A stretch of 51,432 nt of DNA from positions 1 to 51,432 of the forward strand of contig CALWSL010000021.1 of assembly GCA_944384205.1 (NCBI GenBank), given 5' to 3'. Positions 23,646 to 31,726 of this stretch are shown piece by piece. The notes below the pieces were generated by a model. It did not search any database. It saw only the letters and a program-made list of their open reading frames with translations, and was not told the origin of the DNA. Source of the DNA: an uncultured Acetatifactor sp. (lineage in GTDB: Bacteria > Bacillota > Clostridia > Lachnospirales > Lachnospiraceae). How positions within the stretch are numbered: position 1 is the first letter of the stretch; each line of letters begins with the position of its first letter. The position numbers were made by a program, and so were the translations under genes.

Positions 23646-24561
23646 AGAAGAAAAACTGAATAAGGTACTATTTACAGAATATTTTGGAGTGAATAGGGAA
23701 CAGAAAGATTTAGAATTTGTAAATATTTATGTCAATGCAGATAAAAAATTTTTTCTAGACCCTGCTAAGTTACTTGATTTTGATGATGCAATGAGCATTC
23801 AGATGAGTAATGTTATTATAAAATATTTTGAAAAGCTCTTACAATTCATAATAAAACAAGATGAATTTAATAGTTTGAAGTTATTAAGTGAGTTGAGAGA
23901 ACCTAAAGAAACTCATTTAGGATATGCTACAAATGGGTATACTGGTAATGCAGTAGGTGGAATAAAGGGAGAGAAGATTTATAGAAAATTGTCTGAGAGT
24001 AATGCTGTAAAGACAGGACTTCTAAAAGATTTGGAAGAAAGTGCATTATTGGTAGAGGGAATTAATAGGGATATTATTTCGGACATGACGGTTATGATAA
24101 CGAAGAAGTATTTGATAGAATTTACACAGGCTCAATGTAAAAAATATCAAGTACCAATGAGTAAAGCTAAAGTAGGTAAGATATGGGATGAAAAGCAAGA
24201 ATATTGGGTGGAAATAGAAACAGAGTTACCTATTTATGATAATAAACCGATGATATTGGTTCCAAAGAAAATTGTAACAGATAAATTGATGTTAGATAGT
24301 CAAGACTTTTATCGTAATGAGTTATTGAGCTTTGTACAAGATGAGTTAATGCGTGCTGATAGAAGTTTGATAATCGTGTTGAAAAATGGAAAGAGACAAT
24401 GTGCAGTAACTAAAAAGCAATTGAAATCTGATAAGCAATATAGATACTCTAAAGAGTTAATATATAGGATTGTCCAAAAGCATCCCGAGTTATTGCAAAG
24501 GTATCGACATCGAAAAAAGAATATATCGGAAGATATAGATGAAAAGCTAGAAGAAAATTAG
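23626..24561 (+). CDS. Unknown accessory protein under heat-shock (CIRCE) control
   Basis: This 311-residue soluble protein starts at TTG, 7 bases after GGAGG; an ATG at 23638 is the alternative. The N-terminal part (LEFVNIYVNADKKFFLDPAKLLDFDD) is followed by ETHLGYATNGYTGNAVGG, then LLKDLEESALLVEGINRDIISDMTVMITKKYLIEFTQAQC, and a basic C-terminus. I have a sense of similar motif strings in proteins of accessory islands but cannot name a family. Expression should rise on heat or protein-folding stress. The gene is more AT-rich than its neighbours and lies in a 1.35-kb block between direct repeats, so it joined element B late. A strong terminator follows. Confidence 0.75.
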   Translation: MTKLMVKEEKLNKVLFTEYFGVNREQKDLEFVNIYVNADKKFFLDPAKLLDFDDAMSIQMSNVIIKYFEKLLQFIIKQDEFNSLKLLSELREPKETHLGYATNGYTGNAVGGIKGEKIYRKLSESNAVKTGLLKDLEESALLVEGINRDIISDMTVMITKKYLIEFTQAQCKKYQVPMSKAKVGKIWDEKQEYWVEIETELPIYDNKPMILVPKKIVTDKLMLDSQDFYRNELLSFVQDELMRADRSLIIVLKNGKRQCAVTKKQLKSDKQYRYSKELIYRIVQKHPELLQRYRHRKKNISEDIDEKLEEN

Positions 24562-24569
24562 AACATATG

Positions 24570-24618
24570 GGTAGTATGCTATTGGATACCCGGGATAGCA
24601 TACTGCCTTTTTATTTTG
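24570..24618 (+). terminator. Rho-independent terminator of the cargo gene
   Basis: GGTAGTATGCTAT (24570-24582) and ATAGCATACTGCC (24595-24607) pair over 13 bp, followed by TTTTTATTTT. Confidence 0.92.
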
Positions 24619-24677
24619 AAATAGGACGTAATAAGTGATAGTAAGTAAAAATGGTTATCAAGTAGTGTTTAAAAGCA

Positions 24678-24734
24678 GTCGGTAGAAAAAGGGCAGAGGT
24701 ACAAGTGGTAAATTTTACTTCCATTTGTACCTCT
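24678..24734. repeat. Direct repeat right of the cargo block, plus palindrome
   Basis: GTCGGTAGAAAAAGGGCAG and AGGTACAAGTGG (24678-24708) repeat 23295-23328. AGAGGTACAAGTGG (24695-24708) also pairs with CCATTTGTACCTCT (24721-24734). AGAGGTACAA is therefore present three times near the right end of element B and is a candidate integrase arm site. Confidence 0.7.
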
Positions 24735-24844
24735 TTTACCTACCAAGATAGGGTAAAATATGATAAGATATACCAAGAAAGGGTTCTAAGGGAAAATGCT
24801 TGGAACACTAGGAAATACAAGGAAAATCGAGGTTATACTAAGAT

Positions 24845-25333
24845 ATGCAAAGAAAAATAAAAGTCCTCATGGTTTGCCACGGCAATATCTGCCGTTCTCC
24901 CATGGCGGAATTTATCCTAAAGGACATGACCCAAAAACGAGGCATTGCAGACTGCTTCTATATCGCTTCGGCTGCCACCAGCACGGAGGAGATTTGGAAC
25001 GGTGTCGGCAATCCGGTGTACCCACCCGCCCGGGAAGAACTTGCCAAACACGGCATTAGTTGTGCAGGGAAACGAGCGGTGCAGGTATGCAAAGCAGATT
25101 ACGAAAAATACGATTATCTTATCTGTATGGACGGGAATAATCTGCGGAATCTTAGCCGTATTATCGGAGCGGACAGGGACGGCAAGGTAAGCCTTTTATT
25201 AGATTATGCCGGACGGAATGGACAGGCAATCGCAGATCCCTGGTATACAGGAAACTTTACGGCAACATACAAGGATGTGTCAGATGGCTGTGAAGGGTTT
25301 CTGCAATATTTAAAGGAAAACGGTAAACTGTAG
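24845..25333 (+). CDS. Low-molecular-weight protein tyrosine phosphatase (att target gene)
   Basis: This 162-residue cytoplasmic phosphatase is of the arsenate reductase/LMW-PTP fold. The catalytic loop is CHGNICRS (Cys nucleophile, Arg) at residues 11-18, and the general acid Asp is in ADPWYTGNF. In Firmicutes this family includes arginine- and tyrosine-phosphatases. Its first ~14 codons (MQRKIKVLMVCHG) lie left of or at the att core TGCCACGGCA (24875-24884), so the start codon and promoter come from element B. Two displaced alternative starts lie at 3199 and 12402. The ribosome site before this ATG is weak (CGAGGT), so expression may differ from the uninserted gene. Confidence 0.92.
   Translation: MQRKIKVLMVCHGNICRSPMAEFILKDMTQKRGIADCFYIASAATSTEEIWNGVGNPVYPPAREELAKHGISCAGKRAVQVCKADYEKYDYLICMDGNNLRNLSRIIGADRDGKVSLLLDYAGRNGQAIADPWYTGNFTATYKDVSDGCEGFLQYLKENGKL
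24873..24884. other. Attachment-site copy 3, right end of element B
   Basis: TTTGCCACGGCA lies at the codons of the phosphatase P-loop and matches 3218-3229 exactly and 12423-12432 over its last 10 bases. It marks the right boundary of the accessory region; housekeeping genes follow without interruption. Confidence 0.8.
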
Positions 25334-25370
25334 AATTCTGTTTTTGCTTTCTATGGACAGGAGAATAACA

Positions 25371-26030
25371 ATGATACGCGCAGTAATTTTTGATATGGAT
25401 GGAACACTGATAGATACGGAGAAATATTACAGGGTATTTTGGAAAAAAGCCCTTCAGGAATTCGGGTATACAATGACAGATGAGCAGGCGTTATCCATGC
25501 GCAGTCTGGGACGCCCCTTTGCTCCGGAAAGGTTGCGGGAGTGGTTTGGCGAGGAACTGGATTATCAAAAAGTGCGGCAGCGCAGAAAAGAACTGATGGA
25601 GCAATGTATTGAAAGAGAAGGGATCAGGCGCAAACCGGGTGCGCTGGAACTGCTTTTTAAGTTAAGAAAACAAGGCGTCACGACGGCGATTGCCACGGCA
25701 ACTGATTTGGAGCGCACGGAAAAATATTTGAAGATGGCAGGTTTGGATGGTTATTTTGATGAGATTATCAGTGCCACTATGGTAAAAGAAGGGAAACCCT
25801 CTCCCGATATCTATCTGTATGCCTGCGGGAAACTGGGACTCAAACCGCAGGAGTGCATTGCTGTGGAGGATTCTCCAAACGGTGTGCTTTCCGCATACAG
25901 AGCGGGCTGTAAGGTAATTATGGTGCCTGACCAGACAAAGCCGGATGGGGAAATGCACAAACTTCTTTATGCCTGCGTAAATTCTTTATCAGACATTGGT
26001 CCGGACATGTATAATTCCCTTGATTTTTAA
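25371..26030 (+). CDS. HAD-family hydrolase, beta-phosphoglucomutase-like
   Basis: This 219-residue protein has the HAD motif I DMDGTLIDTE (residues 8-17), a cap domain, motif II Thr in ATATD, motif III Lys in KEGKPSPDIY and motif IV EDSPNG. This order fits subfamily IA phosphatases or phosphomutases acting on small sugar phosphates. The substrate cannot be read from sequence. The ATG at 25371 is chosen because AGGAGAA lies just upstream. It follows the phosphatase by 37 bp and is probably co-transcribed with it. Confidence 0.9.
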   Translation: MIRAVIFDMDGTLIDTEKYYRVFWKKALQEFGYTMTDEQALSMRSLGRPFAPERLREWFGEELDYQKVRQRRKELMEQCIEREGIRRKPGALELLFKLRKQGVTTAIATATDLERTEKYLKMAGLDGYFDEIISATMVKEGKPSPDIYLYACGKLGLKPQECIAVEDSPNGVLSAYRAGCKVIMVPDQTKPDGEMHKLLYACVNSLSDIGPDMYNSLDF

Positions 26031-26152
26031 ATATCAGCGTGTTATTATTTTAACGATAATGAAAAAGCGAGAGTTCCGCTTTTCCAATAGATGAGAGAAA
26101 AGAATCCTTGAAGATAAGGGATGCCCGAAAAGGGCGGAAAGGGATGTAAGAA

Positions 26153-27076
26153 ATGAAACAGGGTTTTGATGACATCATTGCAAAGGTTAAAGAGTGCGGC
26201 AGAAAGACGGTAGCCGTATCCGTAGCGCAGGATTCAGCAGTGCTTGAGGCGGTAAAGGAAGCTAAGGAGCGCGGCATCGCAGACGCCATTTTAGTAGGCG
26301 ATGAGGCGAAAATCAGGGAAATTGCAGCTTCTATCAACATGAATCTGGAAGGCTATGAAATTATTGACGAGCCGGATATGATTCAGGCTTCTTTAAAGGC
26401 AGTAAAGCTTGCGCATGAGGGCAAAGCCGATATGTATATGAAAGGTCTGATTGATACTAAGAACTTTTTAAAGAGTGTATTGGATAAGGAGGTCGGTCTC
26501 AGAACCGGCGGCGTGCTTTCCCATGTATGTGTATTCGAGATTTCCGGTATTGACAGATTGTTATTTTTAACTGACGTGGCATTTATGACTTATCCTACAC
26601 TGGAGGATAAGGTGAATATTATTAAGAACACTTTGCCGGTATGTAAGGCTTGTGGGATTGAGAATCCGAAGGTGGCGCCGTTGGCGGCTGTTGAGGTGGT
26701 AAATCCTAAGATGCCTGCAACCGTGGATGCGGCAGAGCTGACCCGGATGTGTGAAGAAGGCGAGCTGACCGGATGTATTGTAGACGGTCCTCTTTCTCTG
26801 GATCTTGCCATTGACCCTGAGGCTGCTATCCATAAAGGGGCTACGGACCGTAAAATTCAGGGAGATGCGGATATATTGTTATTCCCTGATATTCATGCGG
26901 GCAACCTTGTATACAAGGCAATTGTACATATGACAAAGATGAAAAACGGCTGTATCTTAACCGGTACAAAGGTTCCTGTTATTTTAACAAGCCGTTCCGA
27001 TACGTTTGAAACCAAGGTAAATTCCATCGCTCTGGCTGCTGTTGTTTCTGAGCAGATGAAGAAAACATCAAAATAA
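26153..27076 (+). CDS. ptb: Phosphate butyryltransferase
   Basis: This 307-residue enzyme converts butyryl-CoA and phosphate to butyryl phosphate and CoA, the penultimate step of kinase-type butyrate formation. It belongs to the phosphate acetyl/butyryl transferase fold ([34 protein letters not shown]; later [14 protein letters not shown] and [15 protein letters not shown]). The length is normal. AAAGGGATG precedes the start. A hairpin GAAAAAGCG/CGCTTTTC about 70 bp upstream may end the previous unit. buk follows at 98 bp. Confidence 0.96.
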   Translation: MKQGFDDIIAKVKECGRKTVAVSVAQDSAVLEAVKEAKERGIADAILVGDEAKIREIAASINMNLEGYEIIDEPDMIQASLKAVKLAHEGKADMYMKGLIDTKNFLKSVLDKEVGLRTGGVLSHVCVFEISGIDRLLFLTDVAFMTYPTLEDKVNIIKNTLPVCKACGIENPKVAPLAAVEVVNPKMPATVDAAELTRMCEEGELTGCIVDGPLSLDLAIDPEAAIHKGATDRKIQGDADILLFPDIHAGNLVYKAIVHMTKMKNGCILTGTKVPVILTSRSDTFETKVNSIALAAVVSEQMKKTSK

Positions 27077-27174
27077 TGTTGGATGATTTTTTGGAATTTG
27101 TGCTTGAAGCGGCAGTGGATATTGTGGATGCTGCCGTGACATTAAAAAGTGAAAAACACAGGAGGAAATATAAT

Positions 27175-28242
27175 ATGTCTATCAAAAGTTTAATTATCAA
27201 CCCTGGTTCCACCTCCACCAAAATCGGTGTGTTTGAGGACGAAACCTTATTGTTTGAAGAGACTTTAAGGCATTCTACCGAGGAAATCAGTCAGTATGCC
27301 TCCATCGTAGACCAGAAGGATTTCCGCAAGAAAATCATTACCGATTTATTGGAGGAGAAAAATTTCGATATTAAGTCTCTGAATGTTGTTGTAGGTCGCG
27401 GCGGTATGTTAAAGCCTATCCCCGGCGGAACCTATCAGGTGACGGACGAGCTGTTAGAGGATTTGAAGGTAGGAAAACAAGGACAGCATGCTTCCAATCT
27501 GGGAGGTATTCTGGCAAGAGAAATTGGTGACTCCATCGGCGTCCCTTCCTATATTGTTGACCCTGTAGTGGTTGATGAGCTGATGCCTGTTGCGAGATAC
27601 TCCGGTGTGCCTGAGCTTCCCCGTACCAGTGTATTCCACGCATTGAACCAGAAGGCGGTTGCAAAGAGATATGCAAAAGAGACGGGAAAGGCTTATGAAT
27701 CACTTCGTTTAATCGTTGTGCATATGGGCGGCGGTGTATCTGTCGGCGCTCACGAATACGGCAAAGTAGTGGATGTATTTAATGCGCTGGACGGTGACGG
27801 GGCGTTTTCCCCCGAGCGTGCCGGTGCAGTGCCCAGCGGCGCTTTGATCAAAATGTGTTTTTCCGGTAAGTATACTGAGAAGGAAGTATATAGCAAAATC
27901 GTGGGAAAGGGAGGCTTTAACGCATACCTTGGAACCAACGATATGCGTGACGTTGTCAAGAGAGCCAATGAGGGAGATGCCAAAGCAGCAGAGGTAAAAG
28001 AGGCGTTTATTTATCAGGTAGCAAAGGATATCGGTTCCATGGCATGTGTGCTTAAGGGAAAAGTAGATCAGATTATTGTAACCGGCGGTATTGCATACAA
28101 TGAGACTGTTGTTTCCGGATTAAAGGAATATGCAGGATTTATTGCACCTTTCACTGTTTACCCCGGTGAAGATGAGCTGCTTGCATTGACCCAGGGTGCC
28201 CTTCGTGTGCTGAATGGGGAAGAAGAAGCAATGAAATACTAA
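27175..28242 (+). CDS. buk: Butyrate kinase
   Basis: This 355-residue ASKHA-fold kinase transfers phosphate from butyryl phosphate to ADP, giving butyrate and ATP. Motifs seen are the phosphate-1 loop [41 protein letters not shown] and the adenosine-binding VTGGIAYNE. The ATG at 27175 has AGGAGG 8 bases upstream. The frame is also open, without a stop, back to an ATG overlapping the end of ptb (27076). The extra 33 codons ([17 protein letters not shown]...) are probably untranslated spacer. It is in an operon with ptb. Confidence 0.96.
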   Translation: MSIKSLIINPGSTSTKIGVFEDETLLFEETLRHSTEEISQYASIVDQKDFRKKIITDLLEEKNFDIKSLNVVVGRGGMLKPIPGGTYQVTDELLEDLKVGKQGQHASNLGGILAREIGDSIGVPSYIVDPVVVDELMPVARYSGVPELPRTSVFHALNQKAVAKRYAKETGKAYESLRLIVVHMGGGVSVGAHEYGKVVDVFNALDGDGAFSPERAGAVPSGALIKMCFSGKYTEKEVYSKIVGKGGFNAYLGTNDMRDVVKRANEGDAKAAEVKEAFIYQVAKDIGSMACVLKGKVDQIIVTGGIAYNETVVSGLKEYAGFIAPFTVYPGEDELLALTQGALRVLNGEEEAMKY

Positions 28243-28264
28243 GAGAAAAAGTTATGTGAATACG

Positions 28265-28306
28265 AAAGGCTGTACCGTAATGCGAATTACCGTGCAGACT
28301 TTTTAG
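28265..28306 (+). terminator. Probable terminator after ptb-buk
   Basis: AAAGGCTGTAC-CGTAAT and ATTAC-CGTGCAGACTTTTT pair around a GCGA loop with two mismatches, followed by five T. Confidence 0.7.
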
Positions 28307-28370
28307 ACAACCATAGTAAAAGGGAATAATCTTGCACGGAAATAGAGCATGGAGGATGGTTTGAAAGAAC

Positions 28371-29726
28371 ATGAAAGTGAATAGAAAAATCAATATGGAT
28401 ATTTCCCCCACGAAACTGCTGTTGGGTGGATATTGTATGATTATTCTGATTGGGGCGATTTTGCTGACATTGCCCATTGCATCGAGAACTGGAGAGAGTA
28501 CGCCGTTTTCTGACAGCTTTTTTACGGCAACCTCTGCGACTTGTGTGACAGGTCTGATACGGTATGATACATATACGCATTGGTCATTATTTGGGCAGTT
28601 GGTAATTATCGGACTGATTCAGATAGGCGGTGTGAGTTTTATGACCGTTGCCATTCTTGTGATGGTGCTGGCAAAGCGCAAAATCAGCCTAAGCCAGCGC
28701 GCCATTATGCAGGATTCTATCTCGGCGCCGCAGTTAGGCGGTATTGTAAAAATGACAAAGTTTATTGCACTGGGGACAGCGGTCATAGAGCTAATTGGGG
28801 CAATATTGTTAAGTTTTTCTTTTATTCCCAAATTCGGTGTGGCAAAGGGAATTTATTTTTCGTTGTTTCATTCTATATCTGCATTCTGTAATGCAGGGTT
28901 TGATTTGATGGGGGGAACGACGGGGGAATGCTCTTCTCTGGTAGGAATGGCGGACGACTGGTATGTCAACATCATAATTATGAGTTTGATTGTAATCGGC
29001 GGTTTGGGATTTTTTGTATGGCGTGACCTGGGAATTAAAAAATTCCGTTTCAGCAGGCTGAATCTGCAAAGCAAGATGGTGCTTAGCCTGAGTATTGGGC
29101 TTGTGTTTGGTGGTGCCCTGATTTTATTCTTTTTGGAAAACGGACATGAGGCATATGCTGGGATGTCCGTGAGTGAGAAGATTCTGGCGAGTTTGTTTCA
29201 GTCTGTAACAGTCAGAACGGCTGGCTTTAACACAGTTGATCTTACGGCGATGACGGAGGGGGGAATATTTTGGATGATATGCCTGATGTATGTGGGCGGT
29301 TCCACAGGGTCTACGGCAGGCGGTATAAAAACGACAACCTTCTGGGTGCTTTGTGTCAGCATTTTTACTACTTTCAGACGAAAAAAAAATATAGAGGCGT
29401 TTGGGCGAAGAATGGAAGAAAATATTACGAGAACGGCATCCTGTGTATTTATGATTTATCTGTTGATGACAACATCGTCCGCTGTTGTGATTTCGGCATT
29501 GGAGAATATTCCGATTCTGACGGCAATGTTCGAGACAGTATCGGCAATGGCGACAGTAGGCGTAACATTAGGAGTCACATCAGAACTTGGGATGATTTCC
29601 AAGTGGATTATAATTCTTCTGATGATTTGTGGGCGGGTAGGCTCTATCACCATGCTGTTGGCTTTTTCGTCAGAAAAGAAAGCAAGAAATTCCAGATTAC
29701 CGTTGGAGAAAATTCAGATTGGATAG
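28371..29726 (+). CDS. ktrB: Potassium uptake protein KtrB/TrkH, membrane subunit
   Basis: This 451-residue polytopic membrane protein is the channel-like subunit of a Ktr/Trk potassium importer. Four pseudo-repeats carry selectivity-loop signatures: SATCVTGL (about residue 57), SAFCNAGFD, VRTAGFNTVD and SAMATVGVTLG. About ten hydrophobic segments alternate with them. ktrA follows directly, so the complex is complete. The N-terminus could begin a few codons later (MDISPTKLLLGG). Confidence 0.93.
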   Translation: MKVNRKINMDISPTKLLLGGYCMIILIGAILLTLPIASRTGESTPFSDSFFTATSATCVTGLIRYDTYTHWSLFGQLVIIGLIQIGGVSFMTVAILVMVLAKRKISLSQRAIMQDSISAPQLGGIVKMTKFIALGTAVIELIGAILLSFSFIPKFGVAKGIYFSLFHSISAFCNAGFDLMGGTTGECSSLVGMADDWYVNIIIMSLIVIGGLGFFVWRDLGIKKFRFSRLNLQSKMVLSLSIGLVFGGALILFFLENGHEAYAGMSVSEKILASLFQSVTVRTAGFNTVDLTAMTEGGIFWMICLMYVGGSTGSTAGGIKTTTFWVLCVSIFTTFRRKKNIEAFGRRMEENITRTASCVFMIYLLMTTSSAVVISALENIPILTAMFETVSAMATVGVTLGVTSELGMISKWIIILLMICGRVGSITMLLAFSSEKKARNSRLPLEKIQIG

Positions 29727-29742
29727 AAGGAGAAAAATTATT

Positions 29743-30384
29743 ATGAAATCAGTTTTAATGATAGGCTTGGGACATTTCGGGCGTCATATGGCAGAAAAAC
29801 TCATTGAAAACGGGCAAGAGATTCTGGCGATTGATATTGATGAGGAAAGAGCGGACGATGCGGTGGGCATTGTACAAAAGATTCAGATAGGGGATGCCAC
29901 AGAGGAACGTTTTATGGAGACGTTGGGGGTGCGCAATTTTGATTTGGCAGTGATTGCTATCGGTGAGAACTTTCAGACCGTATTGGAAATTACGGTATTG
30001 TTAAAGGATTTGGGATGCAAATATATCATTGCCCGTGCCACGAGGGATGTGCATAAAAAATTGCTGCTCCGAAACGGGGCTGATTATGTAGTGTATGCAG
30101 AGCGCGAAGTGGCGGAGCGTCTTGCAATTAAATTCGGCGCGGATAATATTTTTGACTATGTGGAGCTGACGCCGGAAATAGGCATTTATGAGATAGCCGT
30201 CCCCAGGAAATGGAACGGCAAAAGTATGGTTGATTTGTCTGTGCGTACCAATTATCATGTAAGCGTACTGGCAACCAAAAAAGAAGGAAAAATTTTCCCG
30301 CTGCCTCATCCTACGCATATCTTTGAAGAAGAAGAGAGTATCATGGTTATGGGAACCATGGAGGATATCAAAAAAATCACCTGA
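29743..30384 (+). CDS. ktrA: Potassium uptake protein KtrA/TrkA, regulatory subunit
   Basis: This 213-residue cytoplasmic RCK protein forms the nucleotide-sensing ring that gates KtrB. The Rossmann motif is GLGHFGRHMAEKL, with the acidic IDID end of strand 2. A TrkA-C domain follows (IAVPRKWNGKSMVDLSVRTNYHVSV). AGAAGGAG before the ATG at 29743 sets the start. The gap to ktrB is 16 bp, so the genes form one operon. Confidence 0.95.
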   Translation: MKSVLMIGLGHFGRHMAEKLIENGQEILAIDIDEERADDAVGIVQKIQIGDATEERFMETLGVRNFDLAVIAIGENFQTVLEITVLLKDLGCKYIIARATRDVHKKLLLRNGADYVVYAEREVAERLAIKFGADNIFDYVELTPEIGIYEIAVPRKWNGKSMVDLSVRTNYHVSVLATKKEGKIFPLPHPTHIFEEEESIMVMGTMEDIKKIT

Positions 30385-30405
30385 CGCAAGTCGGGTGATT
30401 TCTTA
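30374..30405. terminator. Terminator after ktrA
   Basis: AAATCACC-t-GAC and GTC-g-GGTGATTT form a stem around GCAA. It lies between ktrA and the convergent HD-GYP gene and can serve both. Confidence 0.85.
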
Positions 30406-30424
30406 ATGACAATATCAGAATATA

Positions 30425-31504
30425 CTAAATAATTTCGATAATCGTTAAATCAGGGTGTTCTGCAAGATTCACATATTCTCTGCCACACTGCACAATCGGG
30501 CGGGACAGCTTATCTTTGTTGATATAAATAATATCCCCCTCTCTGCCGTCACTTAAAAGGCAGCGGCTTTGAATATAGGTACTTACCACATTCTCCAGAA
30601 AGGTCAGCAGATAATTTACATCGTAACGCTGATAGCCTTCCGCCTCGAAAATCTCAATGGCGCGGAAGGGGCAGAGTGGACCGCGGTACACGCGGGCAGC
30701 CGTCATGGCATCGTATACATCGGCAATCGCTACCATCCGTGCATATTTATCAATCTGATTACCAACCAAGTGCATGGGGTAGCCGGTGCCGTCGTTTCGC
30801 TCATGGTGCATCAGGGCGGCAAAGCGTACATGCTTGTCTACATCCTGAGAGAGCAGCAAATCATAGCCTGCGATGGGATGCTTCTGTACCTCCGCATATT
30901 CCTCGGGAGATAATTTGCCGGGCTTGGAAATAATTTCATGGGGAATCAGCATTTTGCCCACATCGTGGAACAAGCCGCATGCGGTAGCAAGTTCTATTTC
31001 ATTTTGGTCCAGATTTAGCCAGGTGGCAAGAACATTACAGATTAACGCAACATTCATGCTGTGGGTGTAGGTGGAGTCGTCAAATTCGTGCATATTTTGC
31101 AGCATATCAAGAACGCCGACCTGTCCGCTTCGATTGGCAACCATGTTGAGGGCGCTTTTTAAGAGAGTACCCACATCCAGCTTAATGTTTTTTTCTACCA
31201 CACGATTCATTGCATCGTGAAAACAATCAAGATTTAATTGATAATCTTCTTTAAACTGCAGGAAATCCTCGGAATTCTTCAGCCGCTCGGAATAGGAGGG
31301 AACTTTCGGCGCAGGAGGAACCAAAGAGATATCCGGAATCGAATCCTCCACACAGATGCTCATCACTCCATATAAATCCAGTTTTGTAATTAATTTGTCT
31401 GTTAAAACAGTTCCCTTGGGGATGAGAAGCTGATGATGAAAGCTTAAGACATCTTCAGCAACGGTCATGCCGGGAATTAACTGTAATTTCGATAATCGTT
31501 TCAT
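30425..31504 (-). CDS. HD-GYP domain protein, probable cyclic-di-GMP phosphodiesterase
   Basis: This 359-residue protein has an N-terminal ~100-residue region (QLIPGMTVAEDVLSFHHQLLIPKGT) typical of a family linked to HD-GYP. The catalytic HD-GYP domain shows the metal-binding HD in FHDVGKMLIP, then HPIAGYDLL and HHERNDGTGYP, so it is probably active. HD-GYP proteins hydrolyse cyclic di-GMP. The C-terminal ~60 residues are unrecognised. ATG 31504 is preferred; a TTG at 31510 is possible. It is transcribed alone, divergent from secA. Confidence 0.9.
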   Translation of the reverse strand: MKRLSKLQLIPGMTVAEDVLSFHHQLLIPKGTVLTDKLITKLDLYGVMSICVEDSIPDISLVPPAPKVPSYSERLKNSEDFLQFKEDYQLNLDCFHDAMNRVVEKNIKLDVGTLLKSALNMVANRSGQVGVLDMLQNMHEFDDSTYTHSMNVALICNVLATWLNLDQNEIELATACGLFHDVGKMLIPHEIISKPGKLSPEEYAEVQKHPIAGYDLLLSQDVDKHVRFAALMHHERNDGTGYPMHLVGNQIDKYARMVAIADVYDAMTAARVYRGPLCPFRAIEIFEAEGYQRYDVNYLLTFLENVVSTYIQSRCLLSDGREGDIIYINKDKLSRPIVQCGREYVNLAEHPDLTIIEII

Positions 31505-31633
31505 AGACAAACTTATTCCCTGTTTTAGCTGTATTAGAGAGTAACACTATAATAATTATACTTTTTTTCTTGTGTAATGTCAATTTTAACATATTTTTCA
31601 CAATTTGTTAATGACTTAACCGTAAGCTTAGTG

Positions 31634-31662
31634 TTGAATCTGCTTTGTAAATCTGTTACAAT
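31634..31662 (+). promoter_or_regulatory. Probable sigma-A promoter of secA
   Basis: TTGAAT (31634-31639), 17 bp and TACAAT (31657-31662) lie 65 bp upstream of the secA start. Confidence 0.65.
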
Positions 31663-31726
31663 ATGTTTTGGATTTACGTAAAAATAAGTGTATCTCTCAG
31701 ATACACGGATGGGTAAGGAAATCATA

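Noticed and set aside
23290-24734. A third complete integrative element between the direct repeats
   Set aside because: There is no TGCCACGGCA core at the left repeat and no second integrase, so only a cargo block or remnant can be claimed.
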